NCBI GenBank assembly: GCA_947095535.1 | Contig: OX352772.1 | Span: forward strand, 98,576,934-98,640,933 | Source of the DNA: Poecilobothrus nobilitatus | Taxonomy: Eukaryota; Arthropoda; Insecta; Diptera; Dolichopodidae | Length of the DNA stretch: 64,000 nucleotides | Reading direction: 5' to 3' | Part shown: positions 50,613 to 63,638 of the stretch, piece after piece | Numbering within the stretch: the first letter of the stretch is position 1 | Layout of the letters: every line of letters begins with the position of its first letter | Position numbers and translations under genes: made by a program | The notes under the pieces: model-generated | The model's input: the letters and a program-made list of their open reading frames with translations, nothing else | The model's database searches: none | Told to the model about the DNA's origin: nothing

Positions 50613-52332
50613 AAGAACTTGATATGTATTTGGTAAAACGAATTTTTATTTCGTTAAATTTAAATTTGTTTTCTTAAAAATTATAGGTAACAAAATTATT
50701 TTGTTCATTTTTCGTCAAGTGGGGTTTTTATTAAGCAAAATATAACGATCATAAAATTTGTACTGGATGATTTATTTGTATATAGTTAATTTGTATTGTT
50801 ATTTGTATTGTATTGGTTCATACTAAAACTCTGTACCCGACATTTTGGCAAAAATGAAATACTCCGGTGCGGAGAAGGCTGTAAATTGTTTTTAAGCATG
50901 ATGTGTGTGTGTGCGCGTGTGGGTGTGTGTGTATGTCTATGGGCACATACACAGCCTAAACGGCTGATCGGAATCTTTTGAAATTTCATATTTAAGGTTT
51001 TAATGTAAATATCTCAGATTAATAAGCTTGTGGAGCAAATCGGACAACCAGAAGTAGTAGTTTACTAGTGTCATTTTTAAGTTTTTTACGAATATTTCGT
51101 AACAGGAAAATATTGTGGGAAAAATTATTAAGAAAAAGTTGTTAGATAAGTAAAAGAGCAACAATAGAACATTTTTTGATCCGATCAACTTTAACTTTTA
51201 TTTAATTTTTTTTTCTAAGTCCAAATTTCATACATATTATTATAACACGCCATACAAATTTTTCAAATTTTTGTTTTTATGTCTAAAAATTTATATACAT
51301 ACTTATATATCTTGTTGAATTTTTGTTAGCAGATTCAATATTAATGTTGTTTGTTTTGTATTTGTTTACAGTTTTTATTATTTTTTACTTCTAATATTTT
51401 TGAATGAAAAAAAAAATCATATACATCCCTACATATGTAAATGGATGTATGAATGAATGTACATATATTTTTGATTAATTCATTTGCCTTGTTATTGTTA
51501 TTGAATAAAAAAAAAATGATATTAAATTATTAGAAATTATTTTGCTTTGATATAAATTATTATGTAAGAAATCTATGAAGTTTGGCTTTATACTTTTTGT
51601 ATAGTAGCGGTCGGTCCTGTGGTGGAGATAGCTGATTTTTATGATAAGGTTGTGATTTATTAATTCTGTTAAACTTTAAATAATTTGAAGTTTGAGCGTT
51701 ATTCCTTTTACGATTACAAGTTTTTATTATTTTTTCTTTATTTTTAATTAGAGTATATCTTACGATATAATATCAAAGGATATAATACGGATGCAATTTG
51801 TTTGTTTAGGAAGGGAATGAATGGTTTTGTTATAAATTTTCATACTTTTGATGACTGGATTTTCATCTTCTTTTTCAACAACTGATCCATTTTCTTCTTC
51901 AACAACTCCTATCAGATTCTTAAATGATTCATAAAATGTTCACAAAATTTTCAAACTTTGCAAATCCAAGACATAATCAAACAAAACAACTATATTAAAA
52001 ATGAAAATATTTCTTTAAAAAAAAAATTGCGGATACAGAAAAAAATGTCAATATTTTACAACAAAAAGTAAGTCAATTAGAGGTGATATTGATACTTACC
52101 AAAAACAAAAATATTAACATCTATTTACCACCGAAATCAACATCACAAATCAAGATAGCAACGAAAACAACGAAATTTTTATCCGTCAACATATAACCAA
52201 ACTGCAAACGAAGTTGTATCACGAAGCTAAAAAAATCAAGGTATCTAATAATTTTCAATTTCTATAGGTCAAGGAGAACCATTACGTAAGAACACAACAA
52301 ATAAAGTAAATAAATATATAAAATTTCTTCTT
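50613..52332. other. AT-rich non-coding region
   Basis: A (GT)n microsatellite lies at 50902-50937. The rest is AT-rich with no supported gene; short frames at 50786-51188 have AT- or GT-repeat composition. Confidence 0.5.
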
Positions 52333-53436
52333 TTAACGATAGTTTTTATACCCGTATGATAGGATCGGGTATAATAAAATTACTCCTCCGTTTGTAACAC
52401 CTCGAAATAAGCGAGCTAGATATACCTTCAAAGGTATGGATCGGATCAGAAAAAAATTCTAAGACGTTTGAGCCATGTCCGTCCGTCCGTCCGTCCGTCC
52501 GTCCGTTCGTCAGCACGCTAACTCAAAAACTAAGAAAGCTAGAATCTTGAAATTTACACAAAATATTCTGGGAGTAATTTGTAGGTTCCCTATTTTTTTG
52601 GTTCAGTTTGGACCAAAACTTAGGGTAGCTGTCGAACACCTAACTTTTAAATCCCTACATTTTTTTGAAATAGAGCTATGAAATTTTAACTGCTGATAGA
52701 TCTCACAAAAATATTAATTTTATTTTTAATAACTTTTTTTTGTAGCCCCACCCGTTACGGAGCTACAGCTCCCCAAAGGTTCAAAAAAGCTCTATATTTA
52801 AATTGTTATAGCACAAGCTGTATAAGGTATATCTTCATTTTGAAAACGGCCGACGATTACTGCTTTTATAAGCTTTAAAAGTATATATACAATAAATATA
52901 TATTTGTGGCGTACGGTGTCTTAATTTACCGTTATGCGAAACTCAAATTTTGCAAAATCCTTTAACCCTTCTATCTTCTAAACGGTTTAGTTTGGAAACT
53001 TGAAATAAATTGACAGAAGTTAGATCTTTGAAAATAAGTATGAGTCATTTCAGAAATTTTTTTTGTATCACTCCCCGTTTAGGAGCTGGAAGGGGTCAAA
53101 AATTGAAAATTTCCTATTTTTAAACACCTGTAACTTGAACACCTGTTAAAATTTTTTTGAAGTAATACACAAAAATTAAAGCTTCAACATTATACTCTTA
53201 TTTCTGTTAACAACTTTTTTTAATAATATAGGGTTACTTTATAATTGACGAAAGTGTTACTTGATTTTTTCAAATTTTCTAACAAATTTCTTCAACAAAT
53301 TTTTTGCATTTGTTTTACTCGATAACTTGAAATTGTTGAGGATATAATGTGTAGTACAAAAAAATGTAAATAAATAAACAACATAACGGTTGCTTGAAGA
53401 ATTTTTATTTATATGATATTGATACACATACATACT
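52333..53436 (+). repeat. Interspersed repeat R1, copy b (fullest copy)
   Basis: Begins with an inverted pair (TATACCCG...CGGGTATA, 52348-52374), then (GTCC)n at 52478-52506 and CAGCACGCTAACTCAAAAAC, and ends GCTTGAAGAATTTTTATTTA. The short open frame over the GTCC run is an artefact of the repeat. Confidence 0.8.
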
Positions 53437-53759
53437 TATATAATATCATGTTCATTTACATATCGTATATGTCACTGATGAATGAATGATAAGAGTATAG
53501 ATGTATATTATATAGCGCCGTATTTACATATATACATGTATTTTATTGTACTTATAAGAAATTATTCTATGAATGGAAATATTTTTAAAGAAATATTGCA
53601 ATGTATGGCGATATACTTATAGCAATATAAATATACTATGTGCGCATTAAAATAATATAATATTTAAAATTATATTTACTATTTTGTAATTTAATATACA
53701 GTTACGGCTTAGTAAGTCGAGCCGCTTAGTAAGTAAGCCGCTTAGCTTTCTAAGTCGAT
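53437..53759. mobile_element. Fragment of the 8.9-kb inverted-repeat transposon family
   Basis: 53445-53720 matches 9040-9081 plus 9623-9850, with GAATGATAAGAG present once. It therefore supplies the empty site for the insert at 9082-9622. The end is degenerate (GCTTAGTAAG repeated). Confidence 0.75.
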
Positions 53760-54715
53760 TAAGCTTTGTCCGTCCGTCCGTCCGTCAGCAAGATAACTCA
53801 AAAACTAAGAAAGATAGAGTCCTGAAATTAACACAAAATATTCTTACAACAATTTGTAGGTTCCCTATTTTTGTTCGTTGAGATCCGACCAAAACTTCGG
53901 GTAGCTTTCTAACTTCTAACCTATAGATTCCCACATTTTTTTTGAAAAAAAGCCATGAAATTGCTGATAGATATTATAAAAATATTAATTTTATTTTTAA
54001 TAACTTTTTTCTGTAGGCCCACCCGTTCCGGAACAGCCTCCCAAAGTTCTGAAAACCTCTATATTTAAATTGTTATAACACAAGTTATATAAGGTATATC
54101 TTTAATTTGAAAACACCAAACGATTACTGCTTTTATTAGCTTTAAAAATATATATACAACAAATATATACTTGTAGCATACGGTCTCTTAAAACTTAAAT
54201 TTTGCAAAATTCTTGACTCCTTTTATCTTCCAAACGGTTTAAGTTAGAAACTTGAAATTTTGAGAAAAGTTAGGCCTTTGAAAATAAGTATGAGTTATTT
54301 CAGAAAATATTTTTGTATCGCACCCCGTTTCGGAGCTGTATGGGGTCAAAAACTGAAAAATTCCTTAAACACTTGTAACTTAGGCACCTGTACACATTTT
54401 ACTTCGGCCAGATATAAAAATTAAAGCCCAGTAATATATTTTTACGTGTGTTAACGGTTTTTCTTAGTTATATAAGCTCCCGGACTTACAGCCCCTTAAA
54501 ATTCCAGAAAAGTCCAATTTTCACAGATTTTCTTATTACTAAAAAACTTCTTAAATTTTCAAATTTTTGTCATTTGGAAACGTGCGCTTTTAAAAGCCGT
54601 TGGTTTACATTCTACCTTGTTTGCATTTTTTTTACTCGATAATTTGAAATTGTTGAATTGAAAAATTTGAATAAATAGCTTGAAGAATTTATATTTATAT
54701 GATATTAGTATGCAT
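53760..54715 (+). repeat. Interspersed repeat R1, copy c
   Basis: Tandem to copy b: GTCCGTCCGTCCGTCAGC, AACTCAAAAACTAAGAAAG, and the same order of blocks to GAAGAATTTATATTTATATG. More diverged than b. Confidence 0.75.
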
Positions 54716-55066
54716 ACTTATATAACTCATGTTTATTTACATATTGTATATGTCACTGATGAATGAATAATATATAATACATATGCTTAGTATAAATTAT
54801 TATACATTTGCCGCTTAGTTGTAAATGGTACAATAGCATATTTGGAAAAGTTATAAGTGGAAGGTTAGAATCTGCTTTTGAAGAATGTATAACATATAGT
54901 TTGAATATATGTACAACCCATAGTTCTAGAAATTATAAAATTTAAACAAATTAATTTAAAATACAAAAAAATTTAAAAATTAATATTATAAGCAGAACAT
55001 ATCAACATACTAACGGTTAGTACAGGTATCTAAGAGTTGACAAAGGCAACTGTATTCTTCCTCGTT
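54716..55066. mobile_element. Second fragment of the inverted-repeat transposon, with one terminus
   Basis: Matches 9030-9070 and then 9860-10124, ending in the terminal repeat (CTAAGAGTTGACAAAGGCAA, CTCGTT at 55061-55066). In both places an R1 copy ends directly at sequence of this family, so R1 and this family may be parts of one longer element. Confidence 0.7.
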
Positions 55067-55119
55067 TTATATTATTTTTGTACATTATGTTATTTAAAAC
55101 TATTTTGTTTATGTTTTTT

Positions 55120-57062
55120 AAATGGAACTATACTCAAATGACAATTATGACATCTACGATGAATTAATAGTAGATAATTTTTCAGGGATGGATGAATATG
55201 AAGTGTGGTGAATATCGAACAAAAATTCATTATACTATATTTAAATATACAAAATTTAAGAAATAAATTATGGAATATAGAATCTTATGGAAAATTATGG
55301 AATATGAATGTGATATTCACATTATAGTATTAACCGAAATATGGATAAATGAACAGGAAAACCAATACTTTAACATGGAAGGGTACAAATCATATTTTTC
55401 ATATGGGGGTGTTGCTATTTATGCACATCTCATCATGTTTTTCATGAGCTCTAAATTTAAGCCAATAGAAGAAGAAATAAATAAATTTATTACCATTTTA
55501 AAGTATGAAAAGTTAGCTGCGGACAGTAATAAATTAGTTTCAAACGTGAACTTTGATAATTTTGTATATGTAATAAGTTCCTTAGTGAGTAAATATACCA
55601 GAATTGTACTAAAAAAAAGTTCTAAAGAAAAAAATAATTGGATGACTGACGAAATTAAAAATAAAATTAAAATTCGCGACTCATTTTTGAAATATAAGAA
55701 AAATATCCTAGTGATGTGCATGTGAATAGACTATTCAAATTATATAAAAATAAAGTAAATCGGTTAATAACACAATCAAAAAAAAATTTTGTTGTAAAGA
55801 AATTGAACGAAATCCATGCAATAGCAAAAAATTATGGGATTTATACAAAAGAGTAATATTTAATAAAAAAATTACAAGTCAAACATCAATATTAAAGGGT
55901 TAGAAATTAATGGAAATGTATTGACTAAAAAAGAAGAAATCGGTGAATTAATGAATGAATTTTTCATTAATGTAACGAGAGAAATATATGTCGACAATAC
56001 TCCAATTGACTACGAATACCTAAATTAGTTTAGACGAAACAATAACTTTTTATTTGATTTAACAAATGCTATTAACAAGCTGAAAACACCTTTCATGATA
56101 CTCATTAAAAAAATCAAGGAACGACTTATACCGCTACTTGTTAAATTCATAAACACTTCTTTCCTTACTAGTACCTTTCTAATTTCATTAAAAGTTACAA
56201 TTGTGACTCCAATATTCAAAACAGGAAATGCTGAAGATGGGACAAACTATAGGCCCATATCAGTCCTTAGCGCTTTCTCTAAAATCTTTGAATTTATTAT
56301 AAAAGATAGATTATATAACTGTCTTGTAAATAATCAAATACTTCACGATGAACAGTATGGTTTTGAGAAAACCTCGAACACCCTGCTTGTCTCAGTTTAA
56401 CTGAATTTGTACCAAAAAGTATGGATGAAAAATTATACGTTAGCTGCCTTTTTCTAGACTTACAAAAGGCATTTGATTGTGTGGACTATGAGGTACTTCT
56501 GTTTAAACTTAATAAATTAAATTTTGACTCAACACAAAGGTGATACACTAAGTGAATCAAAAACTATCGTAAAAGGAGTGCCACAGGGTACAATTTTAGG
56601 GCCACTTTTATTTAAGATATGTATAGACGATATAGCTCGATTGAAATTAAAAGCCTTATTCAACAATGTATGCTGATGATGCAGTGCTAAAATATGCAGA
56701 ACGCAATGAAGAATCGTTGAAAGCCTCCATTATGTATGATATTTCTATCATTGAAAAATGATTAAAAAAAATAGTTGACGATTTATAATCTTAATATTAA
56801 GAAAACCAAAATTTTAATATTTGAAAACAGACATATGTACATATGTACATTATGCTAACTTTACTTACAACGGTAAGATTAAGATTAGTTGTAAAATCTT
56901 TTAACTACCTCGTGTTGCAAATAGATAGCCGGCTGAAATGGCAACATCACATAAATCACGTGATTAAAAAGATAATACCATACATTTTTGTTCTATGTCG
57001 TCTGAGAAATATCTTTAACAAACCGGGAAAAATAATATATTCCTCATATATATCATCAAATA
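55120..57062 (+). pseudogene. Jockey/CR1-type LINE ORF2, part 1 (LINE-1 of window)
   Basis: Endonuclease start (DIHIIVLTEIWINEQENQYF, GGVAIYAH) is followed by a large internal deletion, since only part of the APE domain remains. Then KKSSKEKNNWMTDEIKNKIK and the RT follow: TPIFKTGNAEDGTNYRPISV, FLDLQKAFDCVDYEVL, KGVPQGTILGPLLF and the catalytic YADD at about 56668, still intact. Thumb/connection sequence reaches IIYSSYISSN at 57060, where a second LINE interrupts it. Frameshifts near 55720, 56395, 56540 and 56660. The C-terminal part continues at 60381-60777. Confidence 0.85.
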
Positions 57063-57519
57063 TTTTTTTTTTTTATTTTTATTTATTTATTTATTTTGTT
57101 TATTTCAAAAAAAGATGCCTTGCGGGATTACTCTCATCTTAGGCTTTATATTATTTTTATAAGATTTGTTTTTACATACATACAAGATCAAATAAGTGCA
57201 AAAGTAAAAAAAAAAACATTATAATTAAGTAAGTATTATACGCTAGGCAACAAAATATAATAATAAAAATAAAAAACAATAATTCAGCAAAATAGTTAAA
57301 ATGCGTTATATAAGTAGATAAAGCAAAAAATAAATCAAAAAATGAGAAACAAAACAAAAAAAAATTGTTAATAATCAAAAACGAAAAAAAATTAAAAAAA
57401 CATTCAAAAAAATATTGATATTGGTAATCATAACAATAGTGATTGCACTTTTAGAAATATTTAAAATGTACCAAAAATTGAATTATAAATTAAGAATAAT
57501 TATAAGTATTTTTTATGTC

Positions 57520-60300
57520 TCTATATGTTTCATACTTTTCAATATATATAAGAGCTAATCTTTTTTCAGTTTGTGACCGGTCAAAGCTTTCAAATTAATT
57601 TGAAGATTATTGTAGAGTTTTATAGCCCTGTACATAGTTGTTTCCAGCCCAAATTGGGATGTTTTTTTACGATCAAGATGAATATGGTTTTTATTTCTTG
57701 TGTTTATATGATGGGCATCTTTCCTTTTTCTGAGTGTTGTGGTTGTGTGTATTTGGCAATTTTCAATTTCGTGTATGTGTAGAATTAACTTGATGTTGAC
57801 TACATCTCTGATTAGAAATAAATTATTTTGTTTGTGAATTCTTTCTGTGTTTTCAATTAAAGTTATACAAATTTTTTACAGCTTTTTTCTGCATAATTTG
57901 AACCTCATTAATTGAACTTTTGCATGCTGTTCCCCACAATTTTATACCGTAGCTTAGGCCGCTGTGGAAGATGGCGTAATTGTTCTAATTTAACTTTTGA
58001 AATTTTTATGTTTAGATTTGTTGTCATGGGATTAATTAACATGAATTTCGTTTTTTTGGTATTAACGTTTAATGTATGAGTTTTCATCCATTCGTTTATT
58101 TTCTCCAATGATAAGTTCATTTTATTTTGTAATTCTGTGATATTTTCGGCATGGAATATAACACAAACATCGTCTGCAAATAGTATCATTTCGGCTTCAA
58201 TGTCGAGAAGTTGCAGCTATTCGACATATAAGTTGAATATTGTTGTTGTTGTTTGCGTATATTGTGATCGATTAACCAGGTAAGATTTGAATCATTTGAA
58301 TTCAATGCCTCTTATACCAAAAGTTTCAATTTTTCTTAATAAAATTTCATGGTCCACTGTGTCAAATGCCTTAGACAAATCCATGAACACCAAAAATACA
58401 ATTTGTTTTTTGTCCTTTAATTTCTGGACTCGGGTGACCATATCAATAAGAGCCGTTTCTGTATTTGATTTTTTCTTAAACCCGTATTGTTGTTTTAGAA
58501 GTGCGTTTTCTTTATCCAAATATTCTCCTAGTTGATTACTGACCACCTTTTCAATAATTTTTCCGAAGATTGGCACTAAGCAGATAGGTCTGTAGTTTCT
58601 TATGTCACTTTTACAACCTGTTTTGAATACTGGCAAGTTTTTGCCTATTTTTAATTTTTCTGGAAACACTCCCTCTTTAAGTGATTTATCCCTCTTTAAG
58701 TGATATTGGTTGGCATAGGTTTTCATTGCACTTTTTTAAGATTTCTGACGTCATATTATAAACATCTACAGCCTTTGAATTTTTTGAGTATTTAATGATG
58801 TCAAATGTTTGGTTTTAGTCTATATAATTGAATTTGAAAGATTTTTCCGTTTTAGGGGGCTCATACCTCTTTTTCAAACATCAGAGCCATATTTTTCCCA
58901 ACAGTAGCAAAGTATTGATTAATATCATTTAATTTACACAGTTCTTCTTTCTTATTCAGTCCATTTAATAAAACATTTTGTTTTGATTTTTTGTTGAAAT
59001 TATATATTATTTCATTAATGTAACTCCAAGTTTTTGCTGAGTTGTTACTGTTCTCAGAAATTTTTTTTCCATAATATGTCCTCTTTTTTCTCTACGCACG
59101 CTTGTAACACTGTTTCTGTAATATTTGTATTGCCTTTCCAAATCAGTATTTGTTGAATCATTTTTAAATTTCGTGTACCAACAATTTTTTGGATTCGCGG
59201 TTCGCAATAGCTCGTTATCAATCCATGGATTTTTAGTTATATTTTTTTTTTTTTCAAATTTTTTACATTACTGACCAATTTTACTGCGTCAATATTTTTT
59301 ACATTATTGAGAATAATCGATTCTTCTTGTAACAATTGATTTAGTTTTTGAAGTTTATGTTATTGAATTTTGTCCCCTCACTGTTTTTTATTTCATTGTT
59401 ATCTATCATAATATTGTTTGATATTTCAATTGCAATGAAATTATGATCAAATAATTCAATGTTGACATGTGAAAGCGTAATGTTTTGGTTTAAATTATTA
59501 GTGAAAATATGATCGATGCATGATTGTGATATATTTCTTGTTAAGATATTATAATTTGTAATGTATAATGAATGTATCAACATATAGTTCATATGGCGAG
59601 AAATTCTATTCGTTTTTTCAAATAAATTTTTATTAAAATGCCCCATAACAAGGGTTTGTGCAATTTGTGTTCATTATGCATTTTCAAAATTTTCTAAGAA
59701 ACTTGTGTATCTTAATGAAGTGTTAGAAGGGGATCTATAAACATTAATATAATTGAGTGATTGATTTTTTTTTATTATATTTATACTAAGAAAACTCTCA
59801 TAATTGTTGCTATATGAGTGAGTTACTGAAAATTTAAGTTTATTATTAATGAATATACCACAAGCACTACCATTTTTTTCGGACGACATGAATATACCGC
59901 GGAAAAACCAGAAAAATTAAAATAATTAATTTCACCAGTCTTAATCCAGGTGTTTTTTTTTTTTTCCTAAAGGAGGTGGGAATCTTCCAAAGACACCAAG
60001 AATGTCCCCCTTTGTAGTGTCAGATTCTTCATCTATTTTGTTTTTTATGCTACGTGCATTTAAATATAGAATTTTTAATGTATTATTGTTATTATTAAGA
60101 TTTATTTCCTCAAATGTGTTCAAATATTTGTTACTTGGGCTAACAGTAAAAACGTTTTTATTGATTGTATTCATCAAGTGTTTTAAGTTTTTTAGATGTA
60201 TTTTTCTACTTATATCATCCTTAACCCAAGCAAATGAAATTTTTTTCTCTTTTTTTAGATCTCTTGCTTTTTTAAAGATGTAATTAAAATATTTTGTTAA
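57520..60300 (-). pseudogene. ORF1 end and ORF2 of the second LINE
   Basis: Minus strand from about 60300: a basic KKARDLKKREKNF stretch typical of the end of an ORF1. Then ORF2 follows: NTLKILYLNARSIKNKI (APE start, 60060), interrupted by R3, TWIKTGEINYF, NGSACGIFINNK, NYINVYRSPS, and SCIDHIFTNNLNQNI with DHNFIAIEI. RT: PVFKTGCKSDIRNYRPICLV, DLSKAFDTVDHEILL, FADD at 58184. The C-terminal domain (YGIKLWGTACKSSINEVQIM to LYNNLQINLKAL) ends near 57520. The segment expected between motif A and FADD is shortened near 58230. Many frameshifts; inactive. Confidence 0.8.
59955..60030. repeat. Short repeat R3, copy 2, inside the LINE endonuclease region
   Basis: AAGGAGGTGGGAATCTTCCA and CCAAAGACACCAAGAA match 49540-49595. 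It falls between ARSIKNKI and TWIKTGEI of the second LINE's endonuclease. Confidence 0.65.
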
Positions 60301-60380
60301 GCATTCGTTTACAAAAATGGGTTGCTTACTATTTTAATTTTTACATACCTGAGTGATGATACTCCTTGTTTTTTTTTTTT

Positions 60381-60777
60381 AATTATGTATCTTAACCCAA
60401 TTTGGAGTAACACATGTCAAGTTCATTTAAGCAAACTTGATATAGTTCATAAAAAACTCATGAAAACGATCCAAAATTATCCTGTTAGAATCCCTACTAA
60501 TAATTTATACTCTAGTCAATACTTAAGTCTAGAAAATATTTCCAAATTAGAATTATATATAATAGAGTTTAAAATAATTCATAACGAATTAAGCATAATT
60601 TTATATTGAATAGGACTATTGAAATTCACAATTACAACACAAGAAACAAATGTAATTTTTATTTAACACTTTTTCGAACAGTCAGACAAAAAAATAACTG
60701 TCTTTATAATAGTTTAGAACTGTATAATCAGCTTCCAAATGAAATAAAAGAAATGTCTAATTATTTTATTTAAAAAA
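60381..60777 (+). pseudogene. Jockey/CR1-type LINE ORF2, part 2 (C-terminus of LINE-1)
   Basis: YLNPIWSNTCQVHLSKLDIV, HKKLMKTIQNYP and LYNQLPNEIKEMSNYF form the usual C-terminal end of this LINE type and continue the frame lost at 57060. A stop lies at 60607, with a frame change near 60610. After 60777, A- and T-rich 3' sequence follows; no gene is seen in 60778-61224. Confidence 0.8.
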
Positions 60778-61224
60778 AAAAAATTAAAGGACTTATATTA
60801 AATTAACAAGATGTTTTATTATACATGATGTTTTATTTATTCTTCTTGTTTTTGTTGTTTTGGCTCCTAGTTTTTACTTCTGAAATATGTAATATTAACA
60901 TACTATGTAGTAATCAATTTTTTCTTTTAAATTTTTTGCCACTGTTTTAACTTTTTATTTTAAGGTTAAGTTGTTTTTTATTTTGTTTTTATTTTCCTTC
61001 TCTTTTTATATTTTTATTTTAATAATTATCATAAAATTGTTACTAAAAATTTCTTTTAGAATTTATAAGACCACACAGCAAAAAAGCTAGGGTCATAGAA
61101 AATTTTATTTTCCAATAATATTTTGACATTAATTTAAAAAAATAATAATTACATTATCTTATAATAAGATTATTAAAAATATTAACTTTGTTAATGTATT
61201 ATTACAGATAATAATTTAAATAAT

Positions 61225-61967
61225 GATGAAAAAAAAAAATGTTCGTTTAAAGTATTATTAAACCTTTCTATATTTGCATTACTACTATGATTGTTAGGGG
61301 TTGCAAAGTGAATGTCTATCCCTTCGTTTTATAAATTTTTTTTTAAATTTAAGCTGTTAAAAGCTTTTTTTCTGTCTGTGATAATTTTCTTTGGTCATTC
61401 AAAAGAATCAATGTATTGCCTTAGTGCATTTTTCAAAAAGATGTTATCATTTAAATACAAATAATATTTCTTTGATTGGTTTTTATATGTTGTTCTAATA
61501 TTCGTTCTTGGAGATCATGTAGGTTTACGATGTCTTCAAGCACGAAAGTACTCAAACACATTTTAATATCATCTATCATGATTCCAATTATACCTTAACA
61601 TGGAACATGATTTTTCAAAATGTCGACAAAATAATTTTCATTGGGGCTTGGATGAGTGAATATTCTCCGTTTGTGATCGGATCTAATAGTGCAACTCCGA
61701 CCATAAAGATAAAATATTTAGTTGCCCAGACTATCGAGAGCAATCCTTTCTCAATTGTCGAATAATTAATCTCATGTTCGTTGAGAGTGCGTGAAGCATA
61801 ACAGACTGGAGGGTTGCCCTGAGAAAGAACAGTTCCGATAGCGAAACCACTAGCATCTGTACTTAGAATTTTTTTTTGAAAAATCTGGATATTTAAGTAT
61901 TTGGTCAGTTGTAATTAAAAGTTTTAGTTTGTTAAACGCTTCTATGTATTTTGGATTATTTGTATAA
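61225..61967 (-). pseudogene. Ty3/Gypsy Pol: RNase H and integrase core
   Basis: Minus strand: [65 protein letters not shown] and WATKYFIF are the RNase H region. After degraded sequence come PKKIITDRKKAF and FATPNNHSSNANIERFNNTL, the second half of a DDE integrase core (Asp and Glu visible). The region between, including the zinc-binding part, is mostly lost. Stops and frameshifts are present. The upstream RT lies at 63639-64000. Confidence 0.85.
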
Positions 61968-63638
61968 CGTTAATTTTTATACCCTACACCTAGTAGTATA
62001 GGGTATATTAACTTTGGTATGGTGTTTGTAACCACCAAAAGGAAGCGAGTTTGATCTGGACATGTATATATATTCTGAATCAGGATCACCTCCTGAGTCG
62101 ATTTAACGATGTCCGTCCGTCCGTCCATCCGTTCGCAAGATAACTCAAAAACTAGTAAACCTTGATGAAATTTATATAGTAGATTACTAATTACGAAAGG
62201 AAGGATAAGTTCAAATCTGGACAAAATCGGTCCATGGGTTCGGAATTTAGAAGCTTCCGAATGATTCCGGAGCAAACGAGATTATCTCCAAATCCAACAA
62301 AGATAGAACCTTTAAATTTTATACAATGATGTTCCTTCCCGTTCGATTTATGTCTTTCATGTTTTATTTAAGTGTCTAAAATTTAAGAGGATATGGTCCA
62401 TGGGTTCGGATTTTGGAAGCTTCCGAACGAGCCCCAGAGCAAATGAGATTATTTCCAAAACCGACTAAGATATATCCTTTATATCTCCACAACCTTTATA
62501 TCTCAACCACAACGAGTATATCTCCACAACCAACAAAGATAGAACCTTTATTTTTAGTACAAGAGTGTGCTGTTATGTTTCCTTTTCTATAAAATTGGAA
62601 GCTGACATTTGCAAGAATTCGAACCATGGATTCGTATTTTGGAAGCTTCCGAACGAGCCCCAGAGCAAACGAGATTATCTCCAAAGCCAACAAAGATAGA
62701 ACATTTAAATTTTTTACAATGATGTTCCTTGCCGTTTGATTTATGTCTCTGAAATTTAAGAGGATATGGTCAATGGGTTTGGATTTTGGAAGCTTCCGAA
62801 CGAGCCGCAGAGCAAATGAGATTATCTCCAAAAACAACAAAGATATAACCTTTAAATTTGGCAGAATGGTGTTCTTTCATGTTTGATTTACGTCTCTGAA
62901 ATTTGAGAGGATTTGGTCCTTGGGTTCGGATTTTGGAAGCTTCCGAACGAGCCTCAGAGCAAATGATATTATCTCCAAAAGCAACAAAGATATAACCTTT
63001 AAATTAGGCAGAATGGTGTTCCTTCATGTTTTATTTATGTTTCTGAAATTTGTGAGAATTTGGTCAATGGGTTCAAATCTTGGAAGCTTCTGGACGAGCC
63101 CCAGAGCAAACGAGTATATCTCCACAACAGATAGAACTTTTATTTTTAGTACAAAGGTGTTCTGTTATGTTTCCTTTTCTGTAAAATTGGAAACTGACAT
63201 TTGAAAGAATTTGAACCATGGGTTCGTATTTTGTAAACTTCCGGACGAGCACAAGAGCAACGAGCATATCTCCAAAACCAACAAAAGTAGAACCTTTAAA
63301 TTTGGTAAAATGGTGTTCTGGCATGTTTTCTTTATGTTCCTGAGATGGATTCGATGAATTGGAGTGGCAATTTGGGTACCTGACACACACCTCCCAAGGA
63401 CTAACAATCTTCGAAATTAATAAAGATAGAAACTTAAAATTTTTTACAAAGGTGTCAAGCATATCCCAAGAGGATGCCTCTTTTACATTCCTGAAATTCG
63501 AGTTGAATAAGATACAAAAGGCAAGAAGTTCAAGCAGCAGCCAAAAAAACTTATGGATTTTTAATTTAATTCGAATTATTCAGGTGTAGGGTATTAATAA
63601 GTCGGTTGCATCGACTTACTGTTACATTTACTTGTTTT
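61968..63638. repeat. Interspersed repeat R2, copy 3, inserted in the Gypsy element
   Basis: Longest copy. Start TTTTTATACCCTACACC; (GTCC)n at 62110-62126; then seven or eight ~125-150-bp units, each with ATCTCCAAAACCAACAAAGA, a TTTAAATTTT stretch, ATGTCTCTGAAATTT and GGGTTCGGATTTTGGAAGCT. It ends AAGTCGGTTGCATCGACTTA and GTTACATTTACTTG. Gypsy coding sequence stops at 63639 (SITVCL) and resumes at about 61967. Confidence 0.8.

Larger units (their letters stand above)
57063..60380 (-). mobile_element. Second Jockey/CR1-type LINE, inserted into the first
   Basis: Its (TTTA)/T-rich start at 57063 is a 3' A-rich tail on the minus strand. The LINE-1 reading frame breaks at 57060 and resumes at 60385, so this block is the insertion. 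It carries the end of an ORF1 and most of an ORF2. The 5' end near 60380 lies in a T run, and I could not define a target duplication. Confidence 0.8.

Noticed and set aside
52475..52681. Frame starting with SVRPSVRPSVR
   Set aside because: A translation of the (GTCC)n run in repeat R1.
62000..63350. CRISPR-like regular array
   Set aside because: The whole ~125-150-bp unit is repeated with no unique spacers; a minisatellite inside repeat R2.
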